Assembly (NCBI GenBank): GCA_002431285.1
Contig: DJEF01000013.1
Coordinates: 1-29,848, forward strand
DNA from: Ruminococcaceae bacterium UBA5905
GTDB lineage: Bacteria > Bacillota > Clostridia > Oscillospirales > Acutalibacteraceae
Direction: 5' to 3'
Length of the DNA: 29,848 nt
The translations under genes and the position numbers were made by a program. The notes under the pieces are model-generated. The model was not told the DNA's origin. It saw nothing but the letters and a program-made list of their open reading frames with translations, and searched no databases. This document shows, in pieces, positions 1 through 7,830 of this stretch; the first letter of the stretch is position 1; each line of letters begins with the position of its first letter.

Positions 1-197
1 TGCTGCTCCGGCCACTGCTCAAAATCCAGATCATGAAGAATACCGACGGCCTCCCAGAAGTCTGCCTCATCTTCATACCCGAGATCCATGGCATACCAGC
101 GCAGAACATCGCCGACAATCCGTCCGTGTTTTCGATGAAATTCTCCCTGATTATAGGTGCAGAGTAAATCCCAGGCTTCTTCCGGTGTCGGAACCAT
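1..197 (-). CDS. HD-domain hydrolase, N-terminal part (runs off the left edge)
   Basis: The leftward frame opens with ATG at 197, preceded by a GGGAG ribosome binding site about 9 bases upstream, and stays open to the window edge (65 codons). The visible peptide is rich in Trp and acidic residues. It carries a His at residue 24 and a His-Asp pair at residues 55-56 in the context G-I-L-H-D-L-D. This is the usual start of small HD-superfamily phosphohydrolases annotated as HD/HDIG domain proteins. HD proteins are metal-dependent phosphohydrolases acting on nucleotides or related phosphoesters; the substrate here cannot be told. It lies 73 bases downstream of cysK on the same strand, so co-transcription is possible. 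The rest of the catalytic residues lies outside the window. Confidence 0.8.
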   Translation of the reverse strand, partial: MVPTPEEAWDLLCTYNQGEFHRKHGRIVGDVLRWYAMDLGYEDEADFWEAVGILHDLDFEQWPEQ

Positions 198-223
198 CCG
201 CCAACGCTCCCTTCTTAATTCCT

Positions 224-254
224 GCGCAGGCTGCCGTATATCGGCAGCCTGCGC
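224..254. terminator. Hairpin between cysK and the HD gene
   Basis: A perfect 13-bp stem (224-236 with 242-254) with loop TATAT lies between the cysK stop and the HD gene start. No T-run follows it in the leftward direction; on the rightward strand AAATTTT follows after a few bases. It may be a weak cysK terminator or a processing/stability hairpin rather than a full stop. Confidence 0.5.
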
Positions 255-270
255 TCGGGAAATTTTACAT

Positions 271-1203
271 TCAGTCCGCAAACAGCGGAGTGGACAGATA
301 CCGGTCGCCGGTATCGGGCAGCAGCGCCACAATGGTCTTGCCCTTGTTCTCCGGCCGCTTCGCCAGCTGGATCGCCGCCCATACGGCAGCGCCGGAAGAA
401 ATACCTACCAACACGCCCTCTTTCTTGCCGATCAGTTTGCCGGTGGCAAATGCATCCTCGTTTTCTACGGGTATGATCTCGTCGTAAATCTTGGTATCCA
501 GCACATCGGGGACAAACCCGGCGCCGATACCCTGAATCTTATGGCTGCCGGCAACCCCCTTGCTCAGCACCGGAGAGGAGGCCGGCTCCACCGCCACCAC
601 CTGCACGGCGGGGTTCTGGCTCTTCAAATATTCCCCGACGCCGGTGACCGTGCCGCCGGTGCCGACACCGGCCACAAAAATATCCACCTTGCCGTCGGTG
701 TCCGCCCAGATCTCGGGGCCGGTGGTCGCCTTGTGCACAGCCGGGTTGGCCGGGTTCACAAACTGACCGGGAATGAAGCTCCCCGGAATCTCCTTGGCCA
801 GTTCATCGGCCTTGGCGATCGCCCCCTTCATGCCCTTGGCGCCCTCGGTCAGCACAAGCTCCGCACCGTAGGCTTTCATCAGCTGGCGGCGCTCCACGCT
901 CATGGTCTCCGGCATAACAATAATGATCCGGTAGCCGCGGGCGGCGGCTACGGAGGCGAGGCCGATACCGGTATTGCCCGAAGTCGGCTCAATGATCACG
1001 GAGCCGGGCTTCAGCAGCCCTTTCTGTTCCGCATCGTCGATCATTGCCTTGGCAATCCGGTCTTTCACGCTTCCGGCGGGATTAAAGTATTCCAATTTTC
1101 CGAGAACCTTAGCCTCCAGCTTTTCGGCCTGTTCGATGTGTACCAGCTCCAGCAGCGGCGTCTTTCCGATCAGCTGATCGGCGGATGTATAAATCTTACT
1201 CAT
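271..1203 (-). CDS. cysK: Cysteine synthase A (O-acetylserine sulfhydrylase)
   Basis: This 310-aa PLP enzyme makes L-cysteine from O-acetylserine and sulfide in the cytoplasm. The length is normal for CysK. Landmarks: N-P-A-G-S-V-K-D-R at 41-49 with the PLP Schiff-base lysine K47; the substrate loop T-S-G-N-T-G at 74-79; the phosphate-binding G-T-G-G-T at 181-185; G-I-S-S-G-A at 268-273; and [10 protein letters not shown] at 296-305. ATG 1203 has a GGGAGGAA ribosome binding site. The gene is divergent from an Rrf2 regulator at 1443. A consensus promoter (1335-1363) with an operator-like dyad in its spacer and another just past the predicted transcript start suggests direct repression by that regulator. 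Confidence 0.97.
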   Translation of the reverse strand: MSKIYTSADQLIGKTPLLELVHIEQAEKLEAKVLGKLEYFNPAGSVKDRIAKAMIDDAEQKGLLKPGSVIIEPTSGNTGIGLASVAAARGYRIIIVMPETMSVERRQLMKAYGAELVLTEGAKGMKGAIAKADELAKEIPGSFIPGQFVNPANPAVHKATTGPEIWADTDGKVDIFVAGVGTGGTVTGVGEYLKSQNPAVQVVAVEPASSPVLSKGVAGSHKIQGIGAGFVPDVLDTKIYDEIIPVENEDAFATGKLIGKKEGVLVGISSGAAVWAAIQLAKRPENKGKTIVALLPDTGDRYLSTPLFAD

Positions 1204-1310
1204 AATCCATTCCTCCCAATATGATGGTTTGTCTATTCTTCGTGGTTCTTATGTCGGTTCGCTCGCAGCCTTAACATCGAAATACGAAATGACTGTCCAT
1301 TTCATTTACC

Positions 1311-1327
1311 AACCTTTCCGATAGGTT
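1311..1327. promoter_or_regulatory. Operator-like dyad O1, AACCT-N7-AGGTT
   Basis: AACCT at 1311-1315 and AGGTT at 1323-1327 form an inverted repeat just downstream of the predicted cysK transcript start. It shares the AACC/GGTT core with the dyad at 1340-1353. A binding site for the neighbouring Rrf2 protein is inferred from position and repetition, not from a known consensus. Confidence 0.6.
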
Positions 1328-1334
1328 TATATGC

Positions 1335-1363
1335 ATTATAAACCCGATGGTTTGATTTGTCAA
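1335..1363 (-). promoter_or_regulatory. cysK promoter, perfect consensus
   Basis: On the minus strand, TTGACA (1363-1358) is followed by a 17-base spacer and TATAAT (1340-1335). This is an exact vegetative consensus, with a predicted start near 1328. The spacer contains most of a perfect dyad (1340-1353). Confidence 0.9.
1340..1353. promoter_or_regulatory. Operator-like dyad O2, AAACC-N4-GGTTT, in the cysK spacer
   Basis: A perfect inverted repeat AAACC-CGAT-GGTTT lies between the -35 and -10 of the cysK promoter and overlaps one base of the -10. A bound repressor would block RNA polymerase. It shares the motif with O1 (1311-1327), and a looser ACCT-N10-AGGT pair (1400-1417) covers the -10 of the regulator's own promoter. 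Confidence 0.65.
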
Positions 1364-1384
1364 GAGAAAAATCAAAAAATTTGA

Positions 1385-1413
1385 TTGATTTACCCACTTA
1401 CCTGCTGTATAAT
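1385..1413 (+). promoter_or_regulatory. Promoter of the Rrf2 regulator gene
   Basis: TTGATT (1385-1390), a 17-base spacer and TATAAT (1408-1413) precede the regulator start at 1443. An ACCT-N10-AGGT inverted repeat (1400-1417) spans the -10, consistent with autoregulation. Confidence 0.85.
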
Positions 1414-1442
1414 AGGTTTATAGTGGAAAAGGGGGTAGACTC

Positions 1443-1874
1443 ATGCTGATCTCAACCAGGGGGCGTTATGCGCTCCGGGTCATGATTGATTTGGCGGAAC
1501 ACCAGAAAGACGGATTTATTCCGCTGAAAGTGATCGCGACACGGCAGAATATTTCGGAGAAATATCTGGAGACCATTATCAAGCTGCTTGTGAAAGCAAA
1601 TCTGCTGAACGGATTGAGAGGAAAAGGCGGCGGCTATCAGCTGACAAAGGCGCCGGAGCAATATACGGTGGGGAGTATCCTGCGAATAACCGAAGATTCC
1701 ATGGCCCCCGTCTCCTGTCTCGAACCCGATGCGGCCGCCTGTCCTCAAGCGGCCGAGTGCCGTACCCTTTCTCTGTGGAGGGGTCTGGATAAAGTCATCA
1801 ACGATTATCTGGACAATATCACATTAGCCGACTTGATGCGCTCCGACTCGGACGGATATGACTATGTGATCTGA
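1443..1874 (+). CDS. Rrf2-family transcriptional regulator (CymR/IscR-like)
   Basis: This 143-aa protein matches the usual Rrf2 length. An N-terminal winged helix-turn-helix (about residues 1-65) ends in the typical wing G-L-R-G-K-G-G-G-Y-Q-L at 57-67. Three cysteines, C92, C100 and C106 (C-x7-C-x5-C), lie where IscR-type members bind a [2Fe-2S] cluster; Bacillus CymR lacks such a cluster. The gene is divergent from cysK, the usual target of CymR-type cysteine regulators, and shares a 240-base control region with repeated AACC/GGTT dyads. The family call is firm. A cysteine or sulfur-responsive repressor of cysK is inference; whether it senses an Fe-S cluster or partners with CysK as CymR does cannot be read from sequence. 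Confidence 0.92.
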   Translation: MLISTRGRYALRVMIDLAEHQKDGFIPLKVIATRQNISEKYLETIIKLLVKANLLNGLRGKGGGYQLTKAPEQYTVGSILRITEDSMAPVSCLEPDAAACPQAAECRTLSLWRGLDKVINDYLDNITLADLMRSDSDGYDYVI

Positions 1875-2110
1875 GAAAGACGACAAGAAGAAACACCCTC
1901 ATTCCGTCGAACACCCGAACGCCATATTCCGGTATGTCCGGAACAACGAATGGATATGTAGCTGCATCCTCCGCAAGGATTTCGGAAAAGTACGCTCGGC
2001 GACACGGCGTTCCGACGAAAACCGACCGCAGAGACCGAACGGGAGGTCGGCGCGCAGGCCGAGTTCAGCCAAATCGGCGCGCCCCCCTCGACGGTCCCCC
2101 CGCCAATAGG
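1875..2110. other. Non-coding spacer between the Rrf2 gene and the folD terminator
   Basis: The convergent gap between the regulator and folD holds no frame with a convincing start, ribosome binding site or recognisable protein. I see several short GC-rich inverted segments around 2045-2085 with TCGGCGCGC occurring twice, but nothing that can be named. The only clear element is the terminator at its right end. Confidence 0.6.
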
Positions 2111-2160
2111 AAAGCACCGCCTGTTGCAGCTTCCACGCTGCAACAGGCGGTGCTTTTTTC
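2111..2160. terminator. Strong terminator between folD and the Rrf2 gene
   Basis: A perfect 20-bp stem (2111-2130 with 2137-2156), loop TTCCAC, starts with AAA and ends in TTTTTT on the plus strand. The A-run at its left foot also gives a short T-run leftward. It can end both the rightward regulator transcript and the leftward ymfF-ymfH-lgt-folD transcript. Confidence 0.92.
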
Positions 2161-2217
2161 GCTGTCAATTTTTCTGGGAACGGCCAAACGGCTCCGGGAA
2201 TGAAAGCCGCTTACAGA

Positions 2218-3069
2218 TCACCGGCCATTCTGCCGCCTGGCGGCGGTGAGGGTATTCCGCATCAGCATGGCGATGGTCATAGGCCCCACACCGCCGGGCA
2301 CCGGGGTGATTGCCCCCGCCACCGGCTCCACGGCGGCAAAATCCACATCGCCGCACAGCTTGCCGTTTTCGTCCCGATCCATGCCCACGTCGATCACCAC
2401 CGCACCAGGCTTGACCATATCCGCCGTGATGAACTTGGCTTTGCCGATGGCCACCACCAGCACATCCGCCCGGCGGCACACCGCCGCCAGATCCCGGGTG
2501 CGGGAATGGCACACGGTGACGGTGCCGTTGGCTTGCAGCAGCAGCAGTGCCATGGGCTTGCCCACGATATTACTGCGGCCGACCACCACGCACTCCTTGC
2601 CCGCCACATCCACGCCGCTGCGGCGCAGCAGCTCCATCACCCCCGCCGGGGTGCAGGGCAAGAACGAATAATCGCCCAGCAGAATATGCCCCGCGTTCTC
2701 ACAGTGAAAAGCGTCCACATCTTTGGCCGGGTCGATGGCGGCGATCACCGCCGCCGCATCCAGCGGCGCGGGCAGCGGCAGCTGGCACAGAATGCCGTGG
2801 ATATCCGGGCGGGCATTGAGCGCCGCCACCGTATCCAGCAGCGTCCGCTCGTCGGTGTCGGCGGGCAGGTCGATCTGCTCGCCGTAAAATCCCACCTCAG
2901 CGCAGGCTTTTTGCTTATTCCGCACATAGGTATGGGAGGCGGGGTCGTCTCCCACCAGGATCACCGCCAGCCCGGGGGTGATCCCCTGCTCCTTGAGCGC
3001 CGCCGTCTCGGCAGCGATCTCCGCCCGTATCTGGGCAGCGATAGCCTTGCCGTCAATGATCCTCGCCAT
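2218..3069 (-). CDS. folD: Bifunctional methylenetetrahydrofolate dehydrogenase/cyclohydrolase
   Basis: FolD interconverts 5,10-methylene-THF, 5,10-methenyl-THF and 10-formyl-THF in the cytoplasm, feeding one-carbon units to purines and formyl-Met-tRNA. The 283-aa length is standard. The substrate-binding Y48 and catalytic lysine K52 lie in [14 protein letters not shown] is at 96-100; K-D-V-D-A-F-H at 116-122; and the Rossmann segment [12 protein letters not shown] is typical of the NAD(P)-binding half. The C-terminal [10 protein letters not shown] signature is present. ATG 3069 follows a GGAGGAGG site and lies 17 bases inside the end of lgt, so translation is probably coupled. It is the last gene of the leftward cluster. 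Confidence 0.97.
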   Translation of the reverse strand: MARIIDGKAIAAQIRAEIAAETAALKEQGITPGLAVILVGDDPASHTYVRNKQKACAEVGFYGEQIDLPADTDERTLLDTVAALNARPDIHGILCQLPLPAPLDAAAVIAAIDPAKDVDAFHCENAGHILLGDYSFLPCTPAGVMELLRRSGVDVAGKECVVVGRSNIVGKPMALLLLQANGTVTVCHSRTRDLAAVCRRADVLVVAIGKAKFITADMVKPGAVVIDVGMDRDENGKLCGDVDFAAVEPVAGAITPVPGGVGPMTIAMLMRNTLTAARRQNGR

Positions 3070-4168
3070 CGGGTTCCTCCTCCGTTGCTTTCGGGTCGAC
3101 CGTCTCCGTCTCCGCTCCGTCCTCCGGTTTTGCGGCTTCTTCGGCCGCCGTTTCCGGTTCCCCGGCGGGCTCCTCGGTGCTCAGCTCCGCGCCAGAAACC
3201 TCGGTTGTTTCCACTGTCGGGACAGCCTCGTCGGTTTCTTCCGTTTCGGAGACATCCGACTCCGCCGGCGGGGCGATATCCAGCGTGGGCGCGTCCGCAG
3301 CCGTCTCCAGCGTCATGGGCAGCGATTGAGCCCGCCGCCGCAGGATGCAGAACATCACGATGCCGCCGATGACCGCCAGCACCGCCACCAGCTGGGAGGT
3401 CTTGATGGTGCCAGCCATCAGGCTGTCGGTGCGCAGGCTCTCGATAAAGAACCGCCCCACGCCATACCACACCAGATAGCCGCAGAAGATTTCGCCCTTG
3501 AACTTATACGCCTTTTTGGACAGCAGATGCAGTAGCACAAAGCCCAGCAGGCACCATACAGATTCATAGAAGAAAGTGGGATGCACCGGCAAACTGGTGT
3601 CGTAGCCGCTGCCGTTCAGCCCCCCTTGAATCATATCGCCGGTCATACCCCAGGGCAGGGTGGTGTTGCCGCCGAAGGCCTCCTGATTGAAGAAGTTGCC
3701 CCAGCGCCCCACCCCCTGCCCGATGAGAAAGCCCAGGGACGCCAGATCAAACATGGCCAGCACGTGGATTTTTTTCAACCGACACATGAGGATTCCGGAA
3801 CCAAAGGCGCCGATAATGCCCCCGTAGATGCCGATACCGCCCTTCCAAATCTGGAAAATGGTCTTGGGATTCGCCAAATATTCCGCCGTGTCGGCACAGA
3901 AAAACACGTAGTAGAGCCGGGCGCAGACAAAGCCCACGATGGTACACACCAGCGTCACGTCGATCATCCGGTCCGGGTCAATATCCAGTTCCTTCGCCCG
4001 GCGCATCGCATAGACCACCGCCAGCAGGAACCCCACGGCAATGCACACACCGTACCATTTGATGGTGAACTCGTGGCCGAACAGCGTGAACTGCGCCAGC
4101 ACATCGTTGAGGGGGAATTTCCATCCCAGCTTGGGGAATTCTATGTAATGGGTCAGCAGATTGAGCAT
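3053..4168 (-). CDS. lgt: Prolipoprotein diacylglyceryl transferase with acidic C-terminal tail
   Basis: Lgt moves diacylglyceryl from phosphatidylglycerol to the lipobox cysteine of prelipoproteins in the cytoplasmic membrane. The signature [14 protein letters not shown] runs over 150-163, H-P-T-F-F-Y-E-S over 196-203, and [11 protein letters not shown] over 238-248; multiple membrane segments surround them. I place the start at ATG 4168 because AAAGGA lies 8 bases upstream; the ATG at 4177 would overlap that site. The result is 371 aa, well above the usual 260-290. The excess is a tail of about 90 residues (281-371) very rich in Glu, Thr, Pro and Ala, probably disordered and cytoplasmic. 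It starts 34 bases after ymfH and overlaps folD. Confidence 0.95.
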   Translation of the reverse strand: MLNLLTHYIEFPKLGWKFPLNDVLAQFTLFGHEFTIKWYGVCIAVGFLLAVVYAMRRAKELDIDPDRMIDVTLVCTIVGFVCARLYYVFFCADTAEYLANPKTIFQIWKGGIGIYGGIIGAFGSGILMCRLKKIHVLAMFDLASLGFLIGQGVGRWGNFFNQEAFGGNTTLPWGMTGDMIQGGLNGSGYDTSLPVHPTFFYESVWCLLGFVLLHLLSKKAYKFKGEIFCGYLVWYGVGRFFIESLRTDSLMAGTIKTSQLVAVLAVIGGIVMFCILRRRAQSLPMTLETAADAPTLDIAPPAESDVSETEETDEAVPTVETTEVSGAELSTEEPAGEPETAAEEAAKPEDGAETETVDPKATEEEPDGEDH

Positions 4169-4202
4169 ACGGGTCATCCTTTCGTATGTAATGGAGCCGG
4201 GA

Positions 4203-5477
4203 TCATTCCGCCGGCTCGGGTCGGATCACCGACAGGGTGTATTCCTCGGCAGGCATCCGCGCGCGCAGCTGCGCATTCAGCTCCGCCACCGTCAATCCGG
4301 CCAGCGCCTCCAGCCGGGACAGGGGCTCGATGCCGTCGATCCAGTCGCTCAGGAGCATTTCGGCGCAGGTGGAGGCTTCATCCAGTCCGCTGACCGTTTC
4401 GCCATAGGCGGCGCGTCGGGCGATCTCCACCGCCTCCGGGTCCAGCCCGGCAGCCTGCTGCCGCTTCAGCTCTTCCAAAATAGCCTGCGCCACCCGCTCC
4501 GGGTCGCGGCTCTCACCGGCGAACAGCCAGATGCCAAAGCCGGGTCCGTTGAAATATTCCGCCGCGAACTGCTCATTGATGAGCCCTTCCTCCATCAGGC
4601 GGGCGTACAGCGGCGAGCTGCGCCCCACCAGCAGATCGGTGAGCAGCTGGGCGCCGGCCAGCGCCTTGGCATCCCGCTCGACCGCGCCCGGCTCCTTAAT
4701 GCCCAAATAAAACAGGGGCGCCGCCACCGGCATGACCTGCTCCACCCGGTGACGAGCCACCGTATCCGGCTCGTCGCAGGCGAAAGAAGCCGGCAGCATG
4801 GCCGGGGCGGACTTCAGCAGCTTATCGGCGGCTTCCTCCACCTGGGCGGGGGTGATACGCCCCGCCACCGTCAGCACCATATTGTGCAGGTTATAATACT
4901 GGCCGTAGCAACGATACAGCAGGTCGGCGGTGATATGGGAGATGGACTCCACCGTGCCGGCGATGTCGATGCGCACCGGATGCCGGTGATACATCCCCTG
5001 CAGGAGATTGAACAGTACGCAGCGGGAGGGGTCGTCCTCACACATCCGGATCTCCTGACCGATGATGCCCTGCTCCTTCTCCACCGTCTGGGGGGTGAAG
5101 TAGGGATGCTGGACGAAATCCAGCAGAATCTCCAGCGAGGGGACGATGTTTTCCGTGGCCTGGAACAGATAGGCGGTGCGCTCAAAGCTGGTGTACGCAT
5201 TGGCATTGGCGCCGGTAGCGGCGAACCGCTCGAAAGCGTCCCCCTCCTCGCTCTCAAACAGCTTGTGCTCCAGGTAGTGGGCGATGCCCTCCGGCACCTC
5301 CTCCACCCCGCCGCCGGGGGTGGGCAGGGTGTTATACACCGAGCCGTAGCGGGTAGCAAACAGGGCATAGGCCGCCGCGGCCCCCGGCTGCGGCCACACG
5401 AAGATCGTCAGCCCGGAGGGATGCTCCAGCGAATAATAGATATCCCCGGTCTGGGGGTGCTTATGCTGCTTCATCAT
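4203..5477 (-). CDS. ymfH: M16-family peptidase, EF-P modification-associated YmfH/YfmH type
   Basis: The 424-aa protein has the inverted zinc motif H67-Y-L-E70-H71 and a downstream Q-E142-I in a conserved helix that supplies the third ligand in M16 enzymes. It therefore looks catalytically competent, unlike its partner ymfF. Paired M16 homologues of this kind occur in Bacillota; in Bacillus subtilis ymfF and ymfH were linked genetically to the 5-aminopentanol modification of elongation factor P, and databases name them YfmF/YfmH. Peptidase substrate unknown. The start at ATG 5477 follows GGAGGG by 6-7 bases and overlaps the ymfF stop in ATGA, so the two are translationally coupled. The GTG at 5504 reads through that ribosome binding site and is unlikely. 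Confidence 0.9.
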   Translation of the reverse strand: MMKQHKHPQTGDIYYSLEHPSGLTIFVWPQPGAAAAYALFATRYGSVYNTLPTPGGGVEEVPEGIAHYLEHKLFESEEGDAFERFAATGANANAYTSFERTAYLFQATENIVPSLEILLDFVQHPYFTPQTVEKEQGIIGQEIRMCEDDPSRCVLFNLLQGMYHRHPVRIDIAGTVESISHITADLLYRCYGQYYNLHNMVLTVAGRITPAQVEEAADKLLKSAPAMLPASFACDEPDTVARHRVEQVMPVAAPLFYLGIKEPGAVERDAKALAGAQLLTDLLVGRSSPLYARLMEEGLINEQFAAEYFNGPGFGIWLFAGESRDPERVAQAILEELKRQQAAGLDPEAVEIARRAAYGETVSGLDEASTCAEMLLSDWIDGIEPLSRLEALAGLTVAELNAQLRARMPAEEYTLSVIRPEPAE

Positions 5478-6754
5478 AGGGATCCCTCCTCTCCCTGGGG
5501 GCACAGCAGATATGCCGTGTCAAAATGCACCAGCCGCGCCACCCGGCACACGTCCTCCCGGGTGACGGCGCGCAATTCGTTGGCCACCTGCTCCGGGGTT
5601 TTATAGTGCTCGTACACCGTCTGAGACACATAAAAGCCCTCCCGAGCGGCTGGGGTCTCCTCGGCCGCCATAAACGACTGAATAAGACTGCTGCGGGCGG
5701 CCTCCAGCTCCTCGTCGGAGAACTGCCCCTGCCGCAGCGCCTCCAGCTGCCGCAGCACCTCTTCTTTGGTACGCTGGGCGTTGGCGGTCTCGACACCGCT
5801 GTCCACCAGCATCAGACTGCGGAACCGGTCATAGGTGGAGGAACAATAATAGCACAGGCTCTGCTCCTCCCGTACATGGCGGAACAGAAGCGACGATGCA
5901 CAACCGCCGAACAGGGCGTTCATCAGCCGGGCGGCGTTCACCGGGCCGTCCGGCTCGGCCGCCGCAATGCGGAAACCCAGCACCAGCTTGGCCTGCTTGA
6001 GATTCATGGTTTCGGTGCGAGCGCTCTCTTTCATGGTGAAGGAGGGATCGTCCGTCCACTGCACCGTCCGCCGCGGGGGCAGGGCGGCGAACGCCCGCTC
6101 CAGCTGCTGCGCCAGTGCCGCCGTATCCCCGTCCCCCTGATAGATCCAGTGGACGCGGGCGGTGCTCAGCAGCCGTTTCCATGCCTGCACCGCCCCGGCG
6201 GCGGTCAGCGCCGCCACCGTCTCGGGGGTGCCGTCCGGATCCACGCTGTACGGATGATCCGGGCACAGCAGCTCTACGCACCGCTTGCGGGCATACAGCC
6301 GCTTATTGTTCAGCTCGCTTTGCAGCCGCTCCAACAGACAGCGCCGCTCCTGCTCGAAATCCGCCTCACGAAACGCCTCCCCCTCCAGCGCCGGATCGCA
6401 CAGCATCTCCAGCAGCAGGGCGGTGCACGGCTCGGTCAGATTCTCCCGGGACAAGGTATAGCTCTGCCGCAGATAGGACACGGAAAACAGCAGCACCTGC
6501 CAGCCGCCCAGCCGCAGATTGCTGCCGGTGACGGATGCGCCGTACAGGCCGTCCAGGCAGCGGTTGAGCGCTGTTAATGTAGGATACCGGCGGCTGCTGC
6601 GGGTCAACAGACCGGGCAGAATGGCGTATTCCGCCGCCGTAGACGCCTGCAGCGGCACGGCAAACACGGCGGTAAGCCGATCGGTACGATAGTCCCGAGG
6701 CGGCAGCGTCAGGAGGGTCTGCTCGTGACGCAGGGTGATGGATTCTGGCTGCAT
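5474..6754 (-). CDS. ymfF: M16-like protein without zinc motif, YmfF/YfmF type
   Basis: This 426-aa protein has the two-lobed M16 architecture with conserved stretches such as L-D-G-L-Y-G-A-S near residue 67 and a C-terminal half resembling the non-catalytic M16 domain. The HxxEH motif is absent where it should be (around residues 45-60), so it is probably the inactive partner of YmfH, as in other heterodimeric M16 pairs. The EF-P link comes from Bacillus subtilis genetics, not from this sequence; neither ymfI nor efp is next to it. ATG 6754 follows AAGGAG (6768-6763). A 53-codon frame with its own strong ribosome binding site lies upstream and overlaps its first 46 bases. Confidence 0.88.
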   Translation of the reverse strand: MQPESITLRHEQTLLTLPPRDYRTDRLTAVFAVPLQASTAAEYAILPGLLTRSSRRYPTLTALNRCLDGLYGASVTGSNLRLGGWQVLLFSVSYLRQSYTLSRENLTEPCTALLLEMLCDPALEGEAFREADFEQERRCLLERLQSELNNKRLYARKRCVELLCPDHPYSVDPDGTPETVAALTAAGAVQAWKRLLSTARVHWIYQGDGDTAALAQQLERAFAALPPRRTVQWTDDPSFTMKESARTETMNLKQAKLVLGFRIAAAEPDGPVNAARLMNALFGGCASSLLFRHVREEQSLCYYCSSTYDRFRSLMLVDSGVETANAQRTKEEVLRQLEALRQGQFSDEELEAARSSLIQSFMAAEETPAAREGFYVSQTVYEHYKTPEQVANELRAVTREDVCRVARLVHFDTAYLLCPQGEEGSL

Positions 6755-6870
6755 ACGGATGTCTCCTTATCGGTTTTGCGCCGGTCGCCGCCGGGCGGCG
6801 TATCTCCCCGGGCGGGAAGATACCGGGCCTGCGGCGGACAGGACGGCGGGAATTGATGGGGTATCAGCAT
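6709..6870 (-). CDS. Possible leader peptide upstream of ymfF, Pro-Pro rich (53 aa)
   Basis: A short frame opens at ATG 6870 with AAAGGAG (6885-6879) 8 bases upstream, as good as any site in the window. It runs 53 codons, ending 46 bases inside ymfF in another frame. The peptide has Pro-Pro at 8-9, 12-13 and 25-26; the last is followed by Gly (P-P-G-G, 25-28), a classic EF-P-dependent stall. Codons 35-36 are the AAGGAG site of ymfF itself. I do not recognise a family, and GC-rich spacer DNA can encode prolines by chance. Evidence for translation is only the ribosome binding site, position and open frame. Confidence 0.4.
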   Translation of the reverse strand: MLIPHQFPPSCPPQARYLPARGDTPPGGDRRKTDKETSVCSQNPSPCVTSRPS

Positions 6871-6932
6871 GGGATCGGCTCCTTTACGGCTTTTTCTTAG
6901 CCTGTCCCATACCGGCGGGAATATGCCCGCTC

Positions 6933-6961
6933 ATTATATGCAAAATATACGAATCGTTGTA
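6933..6961 (-). promoter_or_regulatory. Possible promoter of the ymfF cluster
   Basis: On the minus strand TATAAT (6938-6933) has a weak -35, TACAAC (6961-6956), 17 bases upstream. The predicted start near 6926 gives a leader of about 170 bases before ymfF, containing the possible small ORF. Confidence 0.45.
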
Positions 6962-6986
6962 TACGATCATAATAATACAAATAGTC

Positions 6987-7700
6987 TTAAATTTCTCCCA
7001 AAAGCGCGGCGGTGATGTCTCCGGCCAGCTGCCCCACATAGCGCTCCAGCTCCTCAAAGGACACATTGGCCCGATGCTCCGCCAAATCCGATATGGTACG
7101 CAAGATCAAAAACGGCACGCCGTTGGCAACGGCGGTCTGGGCAATAGCGGCGCCCTCCATTTCGGCAGCGGCTGCACCGAACAGGGTACGAATGCGGGAT
7201 TTCAGCGCGCTGTCGTCCACAAATATATCCCCGGAGGCGATGCGTCCGCAGATCGCGCGGCTGCCGACGGGCAGCACCCGCTGCGCCGCTTTGCCGGCGG
7301 CGGCAACCAGCGCCGGGTCGGCGGCAAACACGGAGGGCTGCTGATCATCTCCGCCGGTATCCATATAGCCGGGGGCGTGGCCGAAGGCGGTGATATCGAA
7401 ATCATGCTGCACCGCCTCGGTGCCGATCACCAGATCCTTCACCGCCAATTCCGGCGCCAGACCGCCCGCCATGCCGGTATTGATCAGCGCATCCGGCGCG
7501 AACCGGTCGATGAGCAGCTGGGCGGTGACGGCGGCGTTGACCTTGCCGATGCCGCTCTGCACCACCACGGCCCGGTGCTGCCCCAGCCGCCCCTGCACAA
7601 ACCGGCGGCCGGCAACTTCCGTCACCGTCGGTGCGGTCAGCCGCGCCGTTAAATGCTCCACTTCCGACGGCATGGCGCCGATGATGCCGATGCTTTCCAT
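6987..7700 (-). CDS. mtnN: 5'-methylthioadenosine/S-adenosylhomocysteine nucleosidase
   Basis: MTAN hydrolyses methylthioadenosine and S-adenosylhomocysteine to adenine plus the thioribose, part of the methyl cycle and methionine salvage. The 237-aa protein starts with the family pattern G-I-I-G-A-M (5-10) and E13, followed by the central nucleoside-binding E-M-E-G (180-183) and the catalytic S-D-L (204-206, D205). Q-H-D-F-D at 98-102 is also typical. ATG 7700 follows GGGAGGAA. It has its own promoter and is divergent from the WYL regulator. There is no clear terminator between it and ymfF; only a weak ATCGT/ACGAT hairpin lies downstream. Confidence 0.96.
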   Translation of the reverse strand: MESIGIIGAMPSEVEHLTARLTAPTVTEVAGRRFVQGRLGQHRAVVVQSGIGKVNAAVTAQLLIDRFAPDALINTGMAGGLAPELAVKDLVIGTEAVQHDFDITAFGHAPGYMDTGGDDQQPSVFAADPALVAAAGKAAQRVLPVGSRAICGRIASGDIFVDDSALKSRIRTLFGAAAAEMEGAAIAQTAVANGVPFLILRTISDLAEHRANVSFEELERYVGQLAGDITAALLGEI

Positions 7701-7732
7701 GCGATTCCTCCCTCAAAGGTCTATGATAGTTC

Positions 7733-7761
7733 ATAGTACCACATTTTCGGAAATCTTGCAA
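7733..7761 (-). promoter_or_regulatory. mtnN promoter
   Basis: On the minus strand TTGCAA (7761-7756), 17-base spacer, TACTAT (7738-7733), about 30 bases before the start codon. Confidence 0.75.
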
Positions 7762-7779
7762 TCTTTTCTTTATCTTTGC

Positions 7780-7808
7780 TTGCGCGACCGCTCCGGGCGT
7801 GATACAAT
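7780..7808 (+). promoter_or_regulatory. Promoter of the WYL regulator gene
   Basis: TTGCGC (7780-7785), 17-base spacer, TACAAT (7803-7808), 22 bases before the start codon. It lies back to back with the mtnN promoter. Confidence 0.6.
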
Positions 7809-7830
7809 GAGGGTAAAAGGGGGGTGTGCC

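Noticed and set aside
4169..4177. Earlier Lgt start at ATG 4177
   Set aside because: It would overlap the AAAGGA ribosome binding site that is well placed for ATG 4168.
4161..5606. Long open frame (481 codons) opposite ymfH
   Set aside because: Antisense shadow without ribosome binding site or recognisable domain; ymfH has the HxxEH motif and coupled start.
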